From contig JAIXMG010000004.1 in assembly GCA_025201345.1 (NCBI GenBank), positions 1-64,000 of the forward strand: a stretch of 64,000 nucleotides of DNA, given 5' to 3'. Positions 54,213 through 64,000 of this stretch are shown piece after piece. Numbering within the stretch: the stretch's first letter is position 1; each line of letters opens with the position of its first letter. Position numbers and translations under genes: made by a program. The stretch is from Thamnidium elegans (lineage: Eukaryota; Mucoromycota; Mucoromycetes; Mucorales; Mucoraceae). The notes under the pieces were generated by a model. The model was not told the DNA's origin and made no database searches. It was given only the letters and a program-made list of their open reading frames with translations.

Positions 54213-56034
54213 TTTTGCGTGATGTTTTGGAATTAATTGCTTGCAATAACATGTGATCAGTTAGAGTTGGTGGATGATCGTCGTAATGATGAGTACCGCA
54301 ATTAAGAACATGCTCAAAGCTTGATATAATTTTTGCAATTTTGCTCGATTGAGCAATAAATAGGGGAATATCAGCAAGCTTTAAGGCCAATTGAATATGT
54401 TCGACTTCACTCATGGTGTATATATTAGCCTTGGCACGATGCAAAACGTAAAAAGTTGCGTGATTACCTGTATTCCAAAAGAATTATTAAAAATACAATC
54501 AACTCTTTGGACATAACAAAGACTTACCGACAACAGTAAAGGCAAACGTGGCGATAGCTTTATACTTGTCTGAGGCGGCTTTCGCTAAACGTGCGACGCG
54601 AATGAGATCCAATCCAGTGAGCCGATGATTTAGTGCTTGATACTGAGATTTGATTTCACCGCAGCCTAATCTTTGATCTAGTGCGGCACCGTACACAACA
54701 TTAATCGACGCATCCGGTCGTAACATAATAACCTTGTCATTATCATTAATAGATGTCCTATTATGTGGAATTAAGTTAGAGATTAATAGCTGAGTCTGGT
54801 TACATTTTATCAATTTCAGGTACGCCTCATTACCATCGAAAAAGAATATGCTTATCGATGTTTTCAAACAAAGGTACAAGAGCGGCTTGAAGATACCGGG
54901 TGATTAGCTCTGTTTCTTGTGGTCCATCTTCAATGACAAAACGGGGAAGAGCCTCTACCCTACAAAAGTGTTAGACTCATATACATTATTACTTTTTTAA
55001 AACTTACATGTTTCTTACGGCTAATAAAATCCTGTTCGTTGTATTAAATGTTGCATTTTCTTCAATCAATGCTGCGATTTTGCATGATGCAACGAGACGC
55101 AAGGATTGATCAGAATCGTTAACGATATTCTAAAGAGGTTAAGCAGTTAATTTTTACATTATCTATCTGTTTTTAAAATGTGCAAGAGCTTACGTTTGAT
55201 ACATTGTCAATTAGATTATGGACAATTCCTTCAAGCTTTTCTTTTGTTGCACTAGGAAACATCTGGCTGGTGATACCGTTGCTGTTTAGAATATGTATCA
55301 GCAAATTTTCGCATTGGTTGAATGTGATGTGTTCGTGTATATCCGTATGTGTTCGGCCTGGTTTCAAGAGAAGAATGGATGAAAGGGCCAAAATATGTTG
55401 AACGTTTTCTTCCAACGTCAAATGCTTGTTTTCGTTGAGTCTTCTCTTGACTTGGAGTTGAAAATCGTGAAAGCGACAGGACACATCTATGTTCTCGAGA
55501 ATCAAACGTTCATGTTCAGTAGGCACAGCGAAGTCCAATTCGAAAACACTATTATCTGTTGAGCACACGTCTACATTGAGAGGCAAGACATCAGCTGATG
55601 AGTTGCTTGTATTGGCCGGAAAATGATTGTCAATGGGAGCTGGCGATTTGAGTACATCTTGTACAAATGGTAATTTCGTTGCAACAGACACAGGTGTGTC
55701 ATGAACAGCTAGATCTTTTGGAATCTCGACCGTGGAATTGAAGATGAAATTACAAGATAACTGATGTTTTTTCAAATGAATCTTCAACGTTGCACCATTC
55801 TTTAAATAATTCTGACAAGCAGGACAAGGAAACCCATCTTCTTTGCGATCAAGAATATTTTCACCTGTGTAAGTTATTGGCAATAGTGTTTGTTAGATAC
55901 AAATAGATCTTCTTGTTTTGGGGAAATCACTCACCAATTTTAACGTGTAAAACATGACATTCAATAGTATGTATGTTACGTCTGCTTTTGGTTGTAAAAG
56001 TATCAGAACAATGGGAACATTTTACATTTGACAT
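54181..56034 (-). CDS. two-C2H2-finger protein with PD-(D/E)XK-like motif, inside transposable unit
   Basis: Six exons: 56034-55935, 55864-55194, 55129-55008, 54959-54834, 54757-54528 and 54467-54181, all with GT-AG introns and agreeing phases, give an intact 511-residue protein. Finger 1 has C6-C9-H22-H27, and finger 2 C47-C50-H63-H67 (CPACQNYLKNGATLKIHLKKH pattern). The middle is helical and unrecognised. At residues 353-376 comes RPDASINVVYGAALDQRLGC then GEIK: an Asp355 and Glu374-x-Lys376 spacing that fits the PD-(D/E)XK nuclease core. The rest ends in a Lys/Arg/Ser tail (KTSRKRKSISSHYNH) like a nuclear signal. It lies between the inverted ends of the 51059-56451 unit and, unlike the transposase there, shows no lesion. 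The function is unproven; a cargo nuclease or DNA-binding protein is a reasonable hypothesis. An alternative is a chromosomal gene enclosed by chance. Confidence 0.75.
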
Positions 56035-57126
56035 TATGGCCAAGTATAAAAAAAATTAAAGCAAAAGAACAAAATTCGGCTAAAGCAATAAAAAGTTGGT
56101 CTTTTCTACTCTTTATTTGTAACACGAACTTTCTACTTTGCATGGTGAGGCTACCATCTCAGTCAGTATCTGATGCATGAAAGAGCCAAGTTTACTGTGT
56201 AAAACAAAAACGTTGCAAAAACGGTCCTGCCAAAATTAAAAAGGTTTTTATTTTAAAATAGTTTTTATTTCGAGGTTTTTAAAACAAAAACCCTAATTTA
56301 AAAACGTCGGTTGGAGATGCTCTTAAAGAAAATTAAGCTTATGAAATTTATTTTTCAAAATTTTGTTATTTATTTTTTGTTATTCGGCCAATTATTTTTA
56401 CGAAAATGACAATTATTTTTGCGAAAAAGCTAATTTCCATAGGTTTGGCTGTATAGCGATCTAGTTATTTCTGCAAGTAGCAGTGAGTTGCTTTTTTATT
56501 TCAAAGAGAAGGAATACATTCTAGAAGTTTTGAATGAGAAAAATAGGGGGTGAAAAAAAATTAAAGGTGAAAAAACATTGGTTATTGAACGATAAGATTG
56601 GAACACAGCGTGCACTTGACAAAAAGTGTTTCATCTTTTTATAAACTAGAGAAGACTATGCTATATCATGGCTCTACAGTATCACTCAGCTTTAAAAAAA
56701 AAAGGGAAAAAAAGTATCATATACTTCCTTTAAAAAGGTATGTCAAATATAAAGAGTAGCAATAGTTATTTTTTTTTATATTTCCAAGGCATCAAATGAG
56801 GTCTTTTTTTTTCTTATGTACTGCAGGACCACAGGGCCGGTAGAACATGCTTTAAAAAAAATTGAGTAACCATAGTTTTTGGTCCAGAAAATCCCAGCAG
56901 ATGGATGCAGGATCCCCCAGTTTTCATACTTTTGTCATTACTTTTGTTACCTTAAATATACTTTTGTTACGGACCCTTTATATTAATATTATAACTATTG
57001 TAAAGCCTTTATTTATTTTTAAAGCATTATTTAAGACATTTATTTGCAAAAAAAGGTGTGTTTCTCTTGGTTCTCAAAGCGGCCCTTTTTATATATGTAT
57101 AAAAAAGAACACTTTGATACTAACAG

Positions 57127-57378
57127 GATCAGCCATGTGAAGGCGGAAACACATCTGGTCCCAACCCAGATGCTACTGCGCTGGACATGACAAGAGTAAC
57201 TCACTTTGAGCTGAGGACTGGATATAAATATCGCACGAAACTAGAACTTCCAGCTAGAGGCATACAGCGCCAAAGTGCACCTAACAGACAGCTTATAAGA
57301 CGTGGTATAAAGAGCATCAATCCATCACAAGGCTTCAAAGAGCGCCCATTTCGGATACAACTGCGCCCCCGACAGTAG
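57127..57378 (+). pseudogene. G+C-richer coding-like fragment
   Basis: An open frame with base composition visibly close to half G+C, unlike its A/T-rich surroundings, encodes CEGGNTSGPNPDATALDMTR then VTHFELRTGYKYRTKLELP and ends ERPFRIQLRPRQ. The PNPDATALDM segment recalls the proline/methionine boundary found upstream of zinc knuckles in LTR-retrotransposon Gag proteins, but no knuckle, protease or polymerase follows. It is probably a fragment of a retroelement or a transferred gene; confidence is low. Confidence 0.3.
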
Positions 57379-58059
57379 CACTTGGGATAAAAAAAAAAGT
57401 GTGAGTAGGTCGAAGTAAAACTATTACACACGTTACCGCTAGCTCAAAAGTGGGAAAAGAAGTCTTTTTTTTTCTTAAATAAAAATAGAAACAAGATCAC
57501 GTCACGTAGAAAAATGAAGAAGACTTATTCATGTATTCATAAAAAAGCACGACCTATTTTTTTTTGGACAGTTGTGACACACACAAATATGGCGTATTAG
57601 AAACTATAATAAATTAAAAACATGATGATCCTTTACAATGAAATAACTACTCGTTTTAACATATATCTTTGCACTTATTTTGATTAAGAAAGATAGCATC
57701 GATTAAATGTACTGGGAGGGCGAGTTTAACTTTGGCTTTGGTTGATGAAAAAAAATTACATCATTATTTACTTTTTGTTCGAACCAATAGAATACTAATG
57801 TACATGTTGGACTAGTAAAAAAAAGAGTAATTATTAAAAAAAAAAAAATGTTACACTTGAAGAGGGCGTTTTCTTTCTTTTGACTTATATGGTAAAAACT
57901 AATTAATTACTAAACTAAAAACAAAGCTACAAAGAGAGGTTTTTTTATTTACTTTTTCAAATAGTTTCTGAAACTCTTTAAAATAATTTTAACACGTTTG
58001 GTTCTGTTCTATTCGAAGACTTTCTTCTGGCTTATTATTTTGCTTTGTTGCAAGGCTTT

Positions 58060-58490
58060 GGTGGTTTACTACTATACTTTGGTACAATAGTTTGGTGTGA
58101 TACTTTGTTTGGTCTCTACTGCAAATGCTGTCAAAAATATTTTAAAGCCTTTTACTCCTGCTATATGCAAAAATTTATTTGAGACTTTGGGTGGGTCTCT
58201 TACACAAGATTTTGGTTGGTTTCTTCCTATACTTTGGTACGCAACTCCGGTAAAAAAGAAAAAAAAAAACTCTGGTACAATACTCTGGTACAAAACTTTA
58301 TTTGGTCTCTATTACTTTTGCTTTTGCTTCAAGTCCTATCTAATACCATGTTTAGTCAGAAATAGCCGGCTCCGTAAAGAAAAGGCTCGATTAAGGGCAC
58401 TTTACGGGCACTTTACGGGCAGTACGAAGAAAAGGCTCAGTTGAGGGCATTTTGTGGGTGCCATAAAGGAAAGGCTTACAAGGTCACTTT
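58060..58490. repeat. low-complexity TTTGGT-rich region
   Basis: Between 58060 and 58320 the hexamer-like units actttggta, tttggtctcta and ctctggtac recur many times; for instance tttgtttggtctctact at 58103 and tttatttggtctctatt at 58297. From 58378 to 58475 a different unit repeats (aaaaggctc(g/a)(a/g)tt(a/g)agggca, with cactttacggg in between). It may be a decayed tandem array. Confidence 0.55.
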
Positions 58491-59170
58491 ATGGTTACTA
58501 GTCGGGATATGATGATACAAATACTTACAGATATTACTTGTTTATCAGCTCTGACATACCAATCTTTTAACTTAATAAAACCAACTTTTTTAAACTTTCT
58601 TATCTTAAAAAATTACTATTCTTTTATATTAAATAAATAAACAGAATACCAGTGGTGCTTAAAGGTTTTTTAAAGTAGGATATTTCCTTAGCGTTTATAT
58701 TCTTTTAATCATCTTTCCTTTATTATACGTTGCAATTGACTGTACGTTTTCTTTTGTAATTCTTTTGGTCATTATCTTGCTCTTAAAAAAAAAACTCATA
58801 TGAATGGCACTACACTGTGTCTAAATGTCACTATGATTTTCTTTGTTATCAACGCAATGATACCGTTGTTTATTGGCAATAGCACTCGATTTATTTTATT
58901 GTTCTGTAAATTATTTTATTTGCCATTGAGCACATGGTAACTACGTTTTTATATATTACTCGAGTCAACTATAAAAACGTAATAATAATAAGAACACTCT
59001 GAAGGGATACGAGGGGGGGAAAGGCAAGAAGAAAAGAGCAACTGTGGTGTGATAATTACTGCTAAAAAAAAAGAGCTCACTGAGATTTCGCAGCTTAAAA
59101 ATCGCTCACATAAGAAAACACTGGTAATTTCAGCACTTATAATAAATAATGGTTTTTAATTTATTAAAAA

Positions 59171-60080
59171 ACAGAAAACGCGTTTCGGACTCAAGTTGTA
59201 TAATACAAAATAGTTGTTTCAAATACATCTTTGATAAAAAAAATTAAAAATGTACTTTTTTTGTTTTTTTTTTCGATTTTCATTTTTGGGGGTCAACCCC
59301 TTTTGTTTTTTGGCCAAAAATCACGGTTTTTTTGCGATTACTCCGGATCCAAGTTTTTTTTTTGTGAAAAAAAACAAGGATAGTAAAGTACTCTTTTAGA
59401 CGCATTTAATTCATTTTAAATAAAATTTTTAATTCAAAAATTGAAAGAGTAATCACTGCTTAAAAATAACTTTTTTTTGGAAAAAATGACACGCGTTTTC
59501 TGTGTAACAATTTTTCTCGACTTTTTCATTCCCGTGATTACATAAAATGTATTTTTTATTACTATTTTTGGTTATAGCAACAATTATAGATCTTTAAAAA
59601 CCCTTTATTGTTCATTTATAAATAAAAGTGCTACAACTAAAACTGAGCGAGAAAACACGCTTTAAAGAAAACGCTATTTTAAGTTCCGCTTAACTCAAAT
59701 TTTAGTAAAAAAAAAAACGTCTTTAAATATTGATTACTCGCTCAGTGTTTTTAGTAAAAATATACTTTTAGATGGATTAGATGTGTCTAAAAGAGTGCTT
59801 TATTAGCATTGAATTTTTTACAAATAAAAGCAAAGTAGGTCGGAAGTAATTGCAAAAAATCTGAAAAAAAAATCGAAAAACAAAAGGGGTTGACTCCCCA
59901 AAATGATCAAAAATGGCAAAAAATTACCGACCACAAAAAAAGTAGAAAAAATCGAGAAAAATATAAAACAACAAGCGGTTTTCAATATTTGGTGTTAAAG
60001 ACAATGCCTTGGTGACTAACTTTCACTAAGTAACTTGGGCAAAAGTACCATTTCCTGACTTTTGATTATACACAGAAAAC
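59171..60080. repeat. nested foldback (inverted repeat) cluster
   Basis: Several inverted pairs overlap. acagaaaacgcgt (59172-59184) is inverse to acgcgttttctgt near 59491-59503. A longer imperfect pair joins about 59265-59410 (tcgattttc...gggggtcaaccccttttg...gtactcttttagac) with about 59775-59925 on the other strand (gtctaaaagagtgc...caaaaggggttgactcccc...atcgaaaa). agtaatcactg (59450) and gattactcgctcagtg (59731) also face each other. A further acacagaaaac at 60074 repeats the outer motif. No transposase is present, so this looks like nested non-autonomous elements. Confidence 0.7.
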
Positions 60081-60281
60081 ACTTTATTTTAAACACTAAT
60101 AAAATTACTTTTTTAGAAGTGATGCCTGAATGTTCGTATAAAAATGAATGTTTTAAAAAGGATAACGGATGAACAATGATAGGTTATAATAATTTAAGTA
60201 GCTCCTGAACCCACCCAAGCTATTGTACAGAAAAATATGCTGTAGAAATAAACGCGAAATTTCGAGGCACTTCTAAAATAG

Positions 60282-60319
<38 letters not shown>

Positions 60320-61096
60320 TTTGAATAAACTGCGAGTAGTGACTTCAAGGATTAAACAACAGCTTGTTCTGGAACAGCTAATTTTAACGGACATATAAAC
60401 AAATACCGGATTGTAATATATTAAATCATCTTATGATGAAATATTACTTATTAGAGTATAGTAATTTCAACTGTAAGTAATATGGTAATAGCATAAGGCG
60501 TACGAGTCTGTTAATAGAGATATTGAGACGTGAGCATATGATTTGAAGCTAATACAGATATCAGTTTTATCACCAAGATAAGAACTGCCAAGATATGATG
60601 TAAGAATTAATAGTACTAGTAAGGAGAGGAATCAACACAAAAATATAGTTGACGTCCAAGCCCAAGTTATAACTGGATATATCATCAGTAAAGTCCATAA
60701 TACAGGTATTAATATTTACGAAAACAGGAGTACTGGGTAACAGATACTTGTTTTTCCCACTGCGTCTGATTCTGAAGTGATTAAACGAAGCACTACTTGC
60801 GCTGAAAAAAAAAATATTAAAAAGGAGGTAAATCTACTAACTGTTCTACGCAAAAAAAAAGTACACATGATTAGATTTAAAAGAATAAAAACTATTAGTA
60901 ATCTTTGTAAGATCAATCTTGGCCTTCTATTTTATCAGTACGCCCCTTTTTTTTTATTTCGCGGCAGAACAAAGAAACCGAATGAAATACTTGAAGTGAT
61001 TTCCTCCTTGAATGCTAAATATATGACAATATTACTCATATTTTTTTTTGTACAAGAATTTCATTTATTTAAATAAATAATAATAATAAAAAAAGT

Positions 61097-62961
61097 TTAG
61101 TAAAGTTCACCACTAACCCATTGTTGCAACATATCAAGACCAGCTTCAGGTTGATCGTAAGGAACCATGTGACCAGCATTAAAGATACGTAAGAAAGCAA
61201 ATCTTCCGTCTTCAGTTCTACGAAGTTCACCGGCTTGCTTACCAAGGAGATCTGAATGCCATTCAGTATCATTGGTAGAAGCAAACTCTGCATGGCCAGA
61301 CCAAGGTAACTCAAGAGTCCAAGCCTTATTGCCCATCCAGTTACAGATATAATCAGCATCACCAGCATAAATCAAGACCTTAATATCATCTTCAAGCAAA
61401 TCAGGTACTTCATTTACATAAGGACGCATCCAATCACCAGCCATTTGGAATCTGAAATTAATTTGCATATTACAAGACTCATATTTATCCACATTAGCGC
61501 CCACTTCTTTCTTGACTTCAGGACGATTCAAGTACTTTTGAACGCTATCCAAGATTTCGTAACAGAGTCCACCACCTTTACACTCTTCACGTACATCGTA
61601 AGGGTTTTTGCCGGTTTGTTGATAAGGTTGAATTTGATCTTTGTTACATTTCATAGCAGCCGGGAGACAGGAGAACACGTTTTGACTATCGTAACAGTTT
61701 TGAATCAAGCGTTCACAAGCGGGGAATTGAGCGTCCATGTTATCACAGGTAGCTTGGTCCAAGACAGGTCCGTAAGAATTGTCACAGGCCATCTTGGAAT
61801 AGTACTTGTATTGAATCAAGGGATCAGTTAAACCATTACCGATCAAAACACTCTTTAAATTAACACGAGCTAAAGTGTGCTTCTTCTTGAAGAGTTCTAA
61901 AGAATTGAATTTTTCTTGGTTATTACGGTTAATAACACCTGCAATAGCTGGGATATAATGACCCTAAAAAGTAACGCATTAGTAAAAAAAAAAAAAAAAA
62001 AATATCCGGAGAAGCGGATGTTTAATCGCTGTTAGGGTACATCCCCCCCACCAGTGATCATACACCAATAGCAACATCAACAAGAGATGAAACTTTTTTT
62101 TTAAAATAAACAAAAAAGAAATACTCACGGCGTAAGATTCACCAGAAACATGGAAATCAAGGTCAGCGTATTTAGGGAACTCCTTGAAAAAGAGTTGAAG
62201 GAAGGCATAGACGTCTTTAGCAGCAGCATCTGTGTTGGAAGCACCGCCACTACCATAAGAATAACCAACGTTCAAAGGTTGATCCAAAAAGATTACATTT
62301 GCCTTATCGTTCCAAGAATACTTGTTGAGTACAGTTTCAGTACCTTCCTTATTTACAGTACAAGGACTATTTATTAAAAAAAAAAAGGGCCGTTAAGTAT
62401 ATATATATTTCCTAATAATTTTTTTTTTAAAAAAAAAAAGTCCTTACCCAAGTTCCATAAAAAGACCAGTTAAAGAAGAACAACCAGGTCCACCATTTAA
62501 CCAAAGAACAACAGGGTCCTTGGAGGGTTTATGTCTTGACTCAAAGAACCAAAAGAAGAAATGCTTATCGTGACCAACATCCAAGTAACCGGAAATCTAT
62601 TTCACACACACTAGTTAAAAAAAAAAAAAAAAATTTAAGTATGCATTGATCGTATTACCTGCTTCACATCAGGATCACAAAGAGTAGGCTTCTTATATCT
62701 CAAAGCATACTCAGAGAAAGCAGGATGTGTAAAAGTAGTAAAGGTGTCGGAACCTTGATGTAAAACCTCCTTCAACTTGTCTGTAGCGGAATGAATCTTA
62801 TCAGCCGAATTTTGAAATACGTGTTGTACGTCTGACCAAGCTTCTCTTCCAAAATCAGCAATAGCGTCTTGTTGTTTAAACATGGCGGGTTCAGCGAACG
62901 TCATACCGAATACACAAGAGGCAACAACTGCCACCTTGGCAAGGGAAAATAAAGTAGGCAT
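61097..62961 (-). CDS. PRC1: carboxypeptidase Y (vacuolar serine carboxypeptidase)
   Basis: Four exons: 62961-62659, 62596-62448, 62366-62129 and 61963-61097, give 518 residues. A signal peptide ([20 protein letters not shown], to about 23) is followed by a propeptide of about 75 residues. The mature enzyme shows [30 protein letters not shown] (oxyanion region), catalytic Ser in GESYAGHYIP (Ser near residue 228, split by the third intron after GESYA), Asp in [11 protein letters not shown] (near 437) and His in [11 protein letters not shown] (495). Several Cys positions fit the CPY disulphides. It cleaves C-terminal residues of peptides in the vacuole. The third intron is unusually long (165 nt) for this region. 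S10 paralogues exist, but the propeptide and C-terminal motifs favour CPY. Confidence 0.94.
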
Positions 62962-64000
62962 TAAAATAATAATAATAATAAAAAGGTGTAAAAAAAAGAA
63001 GAAGAAAAGAAATAACTGAAAAAAAAAAACTCTTTTATTTCCCTATCATCATGAGGTCATTTCTTTCTCCGGTCAAGCGGTCAACAAGGAGAGCTCTTTT
63101 TGTTAAAAAAGGAAAATCATGATAAAATAAGGCAGTCTTGTGTACCCTTCTTCGCAAGGTCAGTCTTTTTGGTACTAACTAAAGCGATCAAGGAAATAAA
63201 AGGGTCCCTATAAAAATATGTATTCCTCTATTATGTATATTTTTACTATTACACAACTGATTCATAAATAAGTGAATGACTAATGTATACATTTAAGTTT
63301 TTTTTTTTAGTAATAATAAGAAAAATAGGACAAGTTCTTGTTGCACAGTTCTATTTGCCGCATGAATTAAATAAGTACTACTTATACAAATGCAAGTGTG
63401 TGAAAAAAAATCTATTTTATCGTATTTTTTTAGCCGTGAATTCCTATACAAGCAAAGCATCTTCTTATGTACATCTTTTAAAAGGGAACCTTCCGATATC
63501 ATATCGTTGGCTCGTTGAAATTTCTACCTCTAGTCATACCCAGACATTAGTTTGATGTTTACCGAGCCCAATATGCTCTTAAAACTAAGAATAATAGTAT
63601 GTCAAATATTGTTTGCAAAAATATCTATTTTATACCTATTTAAAATACTTTTTTTTTTCTTAGAGACTTTGGTTGTCAATAGAACAACAGAAGGCTTTAG
63701 ATAACCCTTTTGTGAACAAAGCAAGTATATGAAAATATCCTCCGAAGAAACATTTCAAGCGTGCTCATTGCTAATAACGAACTCACGCAAGATACATGTA
63801 CTATTGTAAATGATCACAGAAGATTTAAAAAAGTAGTAAAATACTTTATAACTGTTGCGCTGTAGCTGATTTGCGCGCTTGGACAACTCCCACAGAATTC
63901 CGTGCGGTTGCCGGTAAAGTACATTTATAACTAACATAAGCCATCTTTATAATTTATTAATCTTATCTAATACACATAAAAACCGGATCTACTGCGTAAA
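62962..64000. other. promoter of carboxypeptidase Y and window-end intergenic DNA
   Basis: The first 150-200 bases upstream of 62961 are A/T homopolymer-rich and will hold the CPY promoter. Beyond that, to the window end, I see no credible gene, RNA or repeat. Confidence 0.5.

Larger units (their letters stand above)
51059..56451. mobile_element. large composite Tc1/mariner-like unit carrying cargo
   Basis: The left end starts CAGTCAGGCTTATTGAAATT at 51059. The right end, read on the minus strand from 56451, starts CAGCCAAACCTATGGAAATT; both continue (G/A)GC(G/T)TTTTC and then AAAAATAATTG with GGCCGAA farther in. Both ends are flanked by TA (51057-51058 and 56452-56453). Inside, in order: a decayed transposase (plus strand), a second end-like sequence at 52629 in the same orientation as the left end, an inverted repeat (52731-52958), a 26-copy minisatellite and a six-exon gene on the minus strand. 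It may be one element that gained cargo, or an element into which a second related one inserted. Imperfect ends (about 70 percent over the first 29 bases by eye) suggest age. Confidence 0.62.
56454..61096. other. 4.6-kb gene-poor region
   Basis: Between the composite unit and carboxypeptidase Y I see no intact gene. It holds a G+C-richer coding-like piece (57127-57378), a low-complexity TTTGGT region (58060-58490) and a foldback repeat cluster (59171-60080), each listed separately. A T run of about 27 lies at 60289-60316. The start of this region may contain lost upstream exons of the interrupted coiled-coil gene, but I could not define them. Confidence 0.5.

Noticed and set aside
58097..58444. 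Plus-strand open frame in the TTTGGT-rich region
   Set aside because: It consists of translated low-complexity repeats; no start context or homology.
60777..61076. Plus-strand open frame upstream of carboxypeptidase Y 3' end
   Set aside because: Lys/Ile/Phe-biased translation of A/T-rich DNA with homopolymers; no coding character.
63283..63555. Open frames on both strands near the window end
   Set aside because: Composition is that of random A/T-rich DNA, and no splice sites or motifs support them.

Overview
The window is nuclear DNA from a fungus, most likely a member of the Mucoromycota (Mucorales grade). Reasons: very A+T-rich DNA full of A and T homopolymers, compact genes split by many short GT-AG introns (mostly about 45-75 nt), fungal versions of housekeeping genes (vacuolar alkaline phosphatase, carboxypeptidase Y, PTR2, mitochondrial carriers of the YIA6 and TPC1 types), a Mig1/CreA-type zinc finger, and poorly conserved genes of a kind that looks lineage-specific. 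There are no bacterial operons, rRNA genes or CRISPR arrays. All exon maps below were worked out by eye from splice sites, reading phase and protein similarity from memory; no database search was run.

Layout. 1-5.4 kb: 5' part of a TPT/SLC35-type transporter, divergent ELP5, a TBC-domain Rab GAP, and a tiny N-terminally acylatable protein. 5.4-11.3 kb: gene-poor, repeat-bearing region with a poorly conserved gene (7668-9336) and decayed gene pieces. 11.3-19.3 kb: mitochondrial uS11m, spliceosomal SF3A2/Prp11, a CENP-P-like kinetochore protein, a mitochondrial NAD+ carrier (YIA6 type) and a PTR2 peptide transporter. 19.3-22.8 kb: long intergenic stretch with a dispersed repeat and a hairpin. 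22.8-32.4 kb: replication factor C subunit, PHO8-type alkaline phosphatase, a four-TM protein, DOT1, a SWI3/RSC8 chromatin-remodelling subunit, tRNA-Asn(GTT). 35-42 kb: Mig1/CreA-like regulator, mitochondrial uL23m, TPC1 carrier, steroid-reductase-family enzyme. 61-63 kb: carboxypeptidase Y.

The accessory interest lies at 42.3-60 kb. One Tc1/mariner-type element (42356-44001) has clear inverted ends, TA target duplications and a full-length transposase, but the second catalytic Asp reads Asn. A second, much larger unit (51059-56451) also has matching inverted ends flanked by TA. It carries a transposase frameshifted three times, a 26-copy 33-bp minisatellite, and an apparently intact six-exon gene encoding two C2H2 fingers followed by a PD-(D/E)XK-like motif. 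Its left edge cuts directly into the open 5' side of a coiled-coil gene (50015-51056), which suggests insertional disruption. A nested foldback repeat cluster (59.1-60.1 kb) and several degraded coding pieces complete this region.

The housekeeping genes are unrelated in pathway and simply lie close together on both strands; several pairs are divergent over short shared promoters (transporter/ELP5, uL23m/TPC1). No metabolic gene cluster is apparent.
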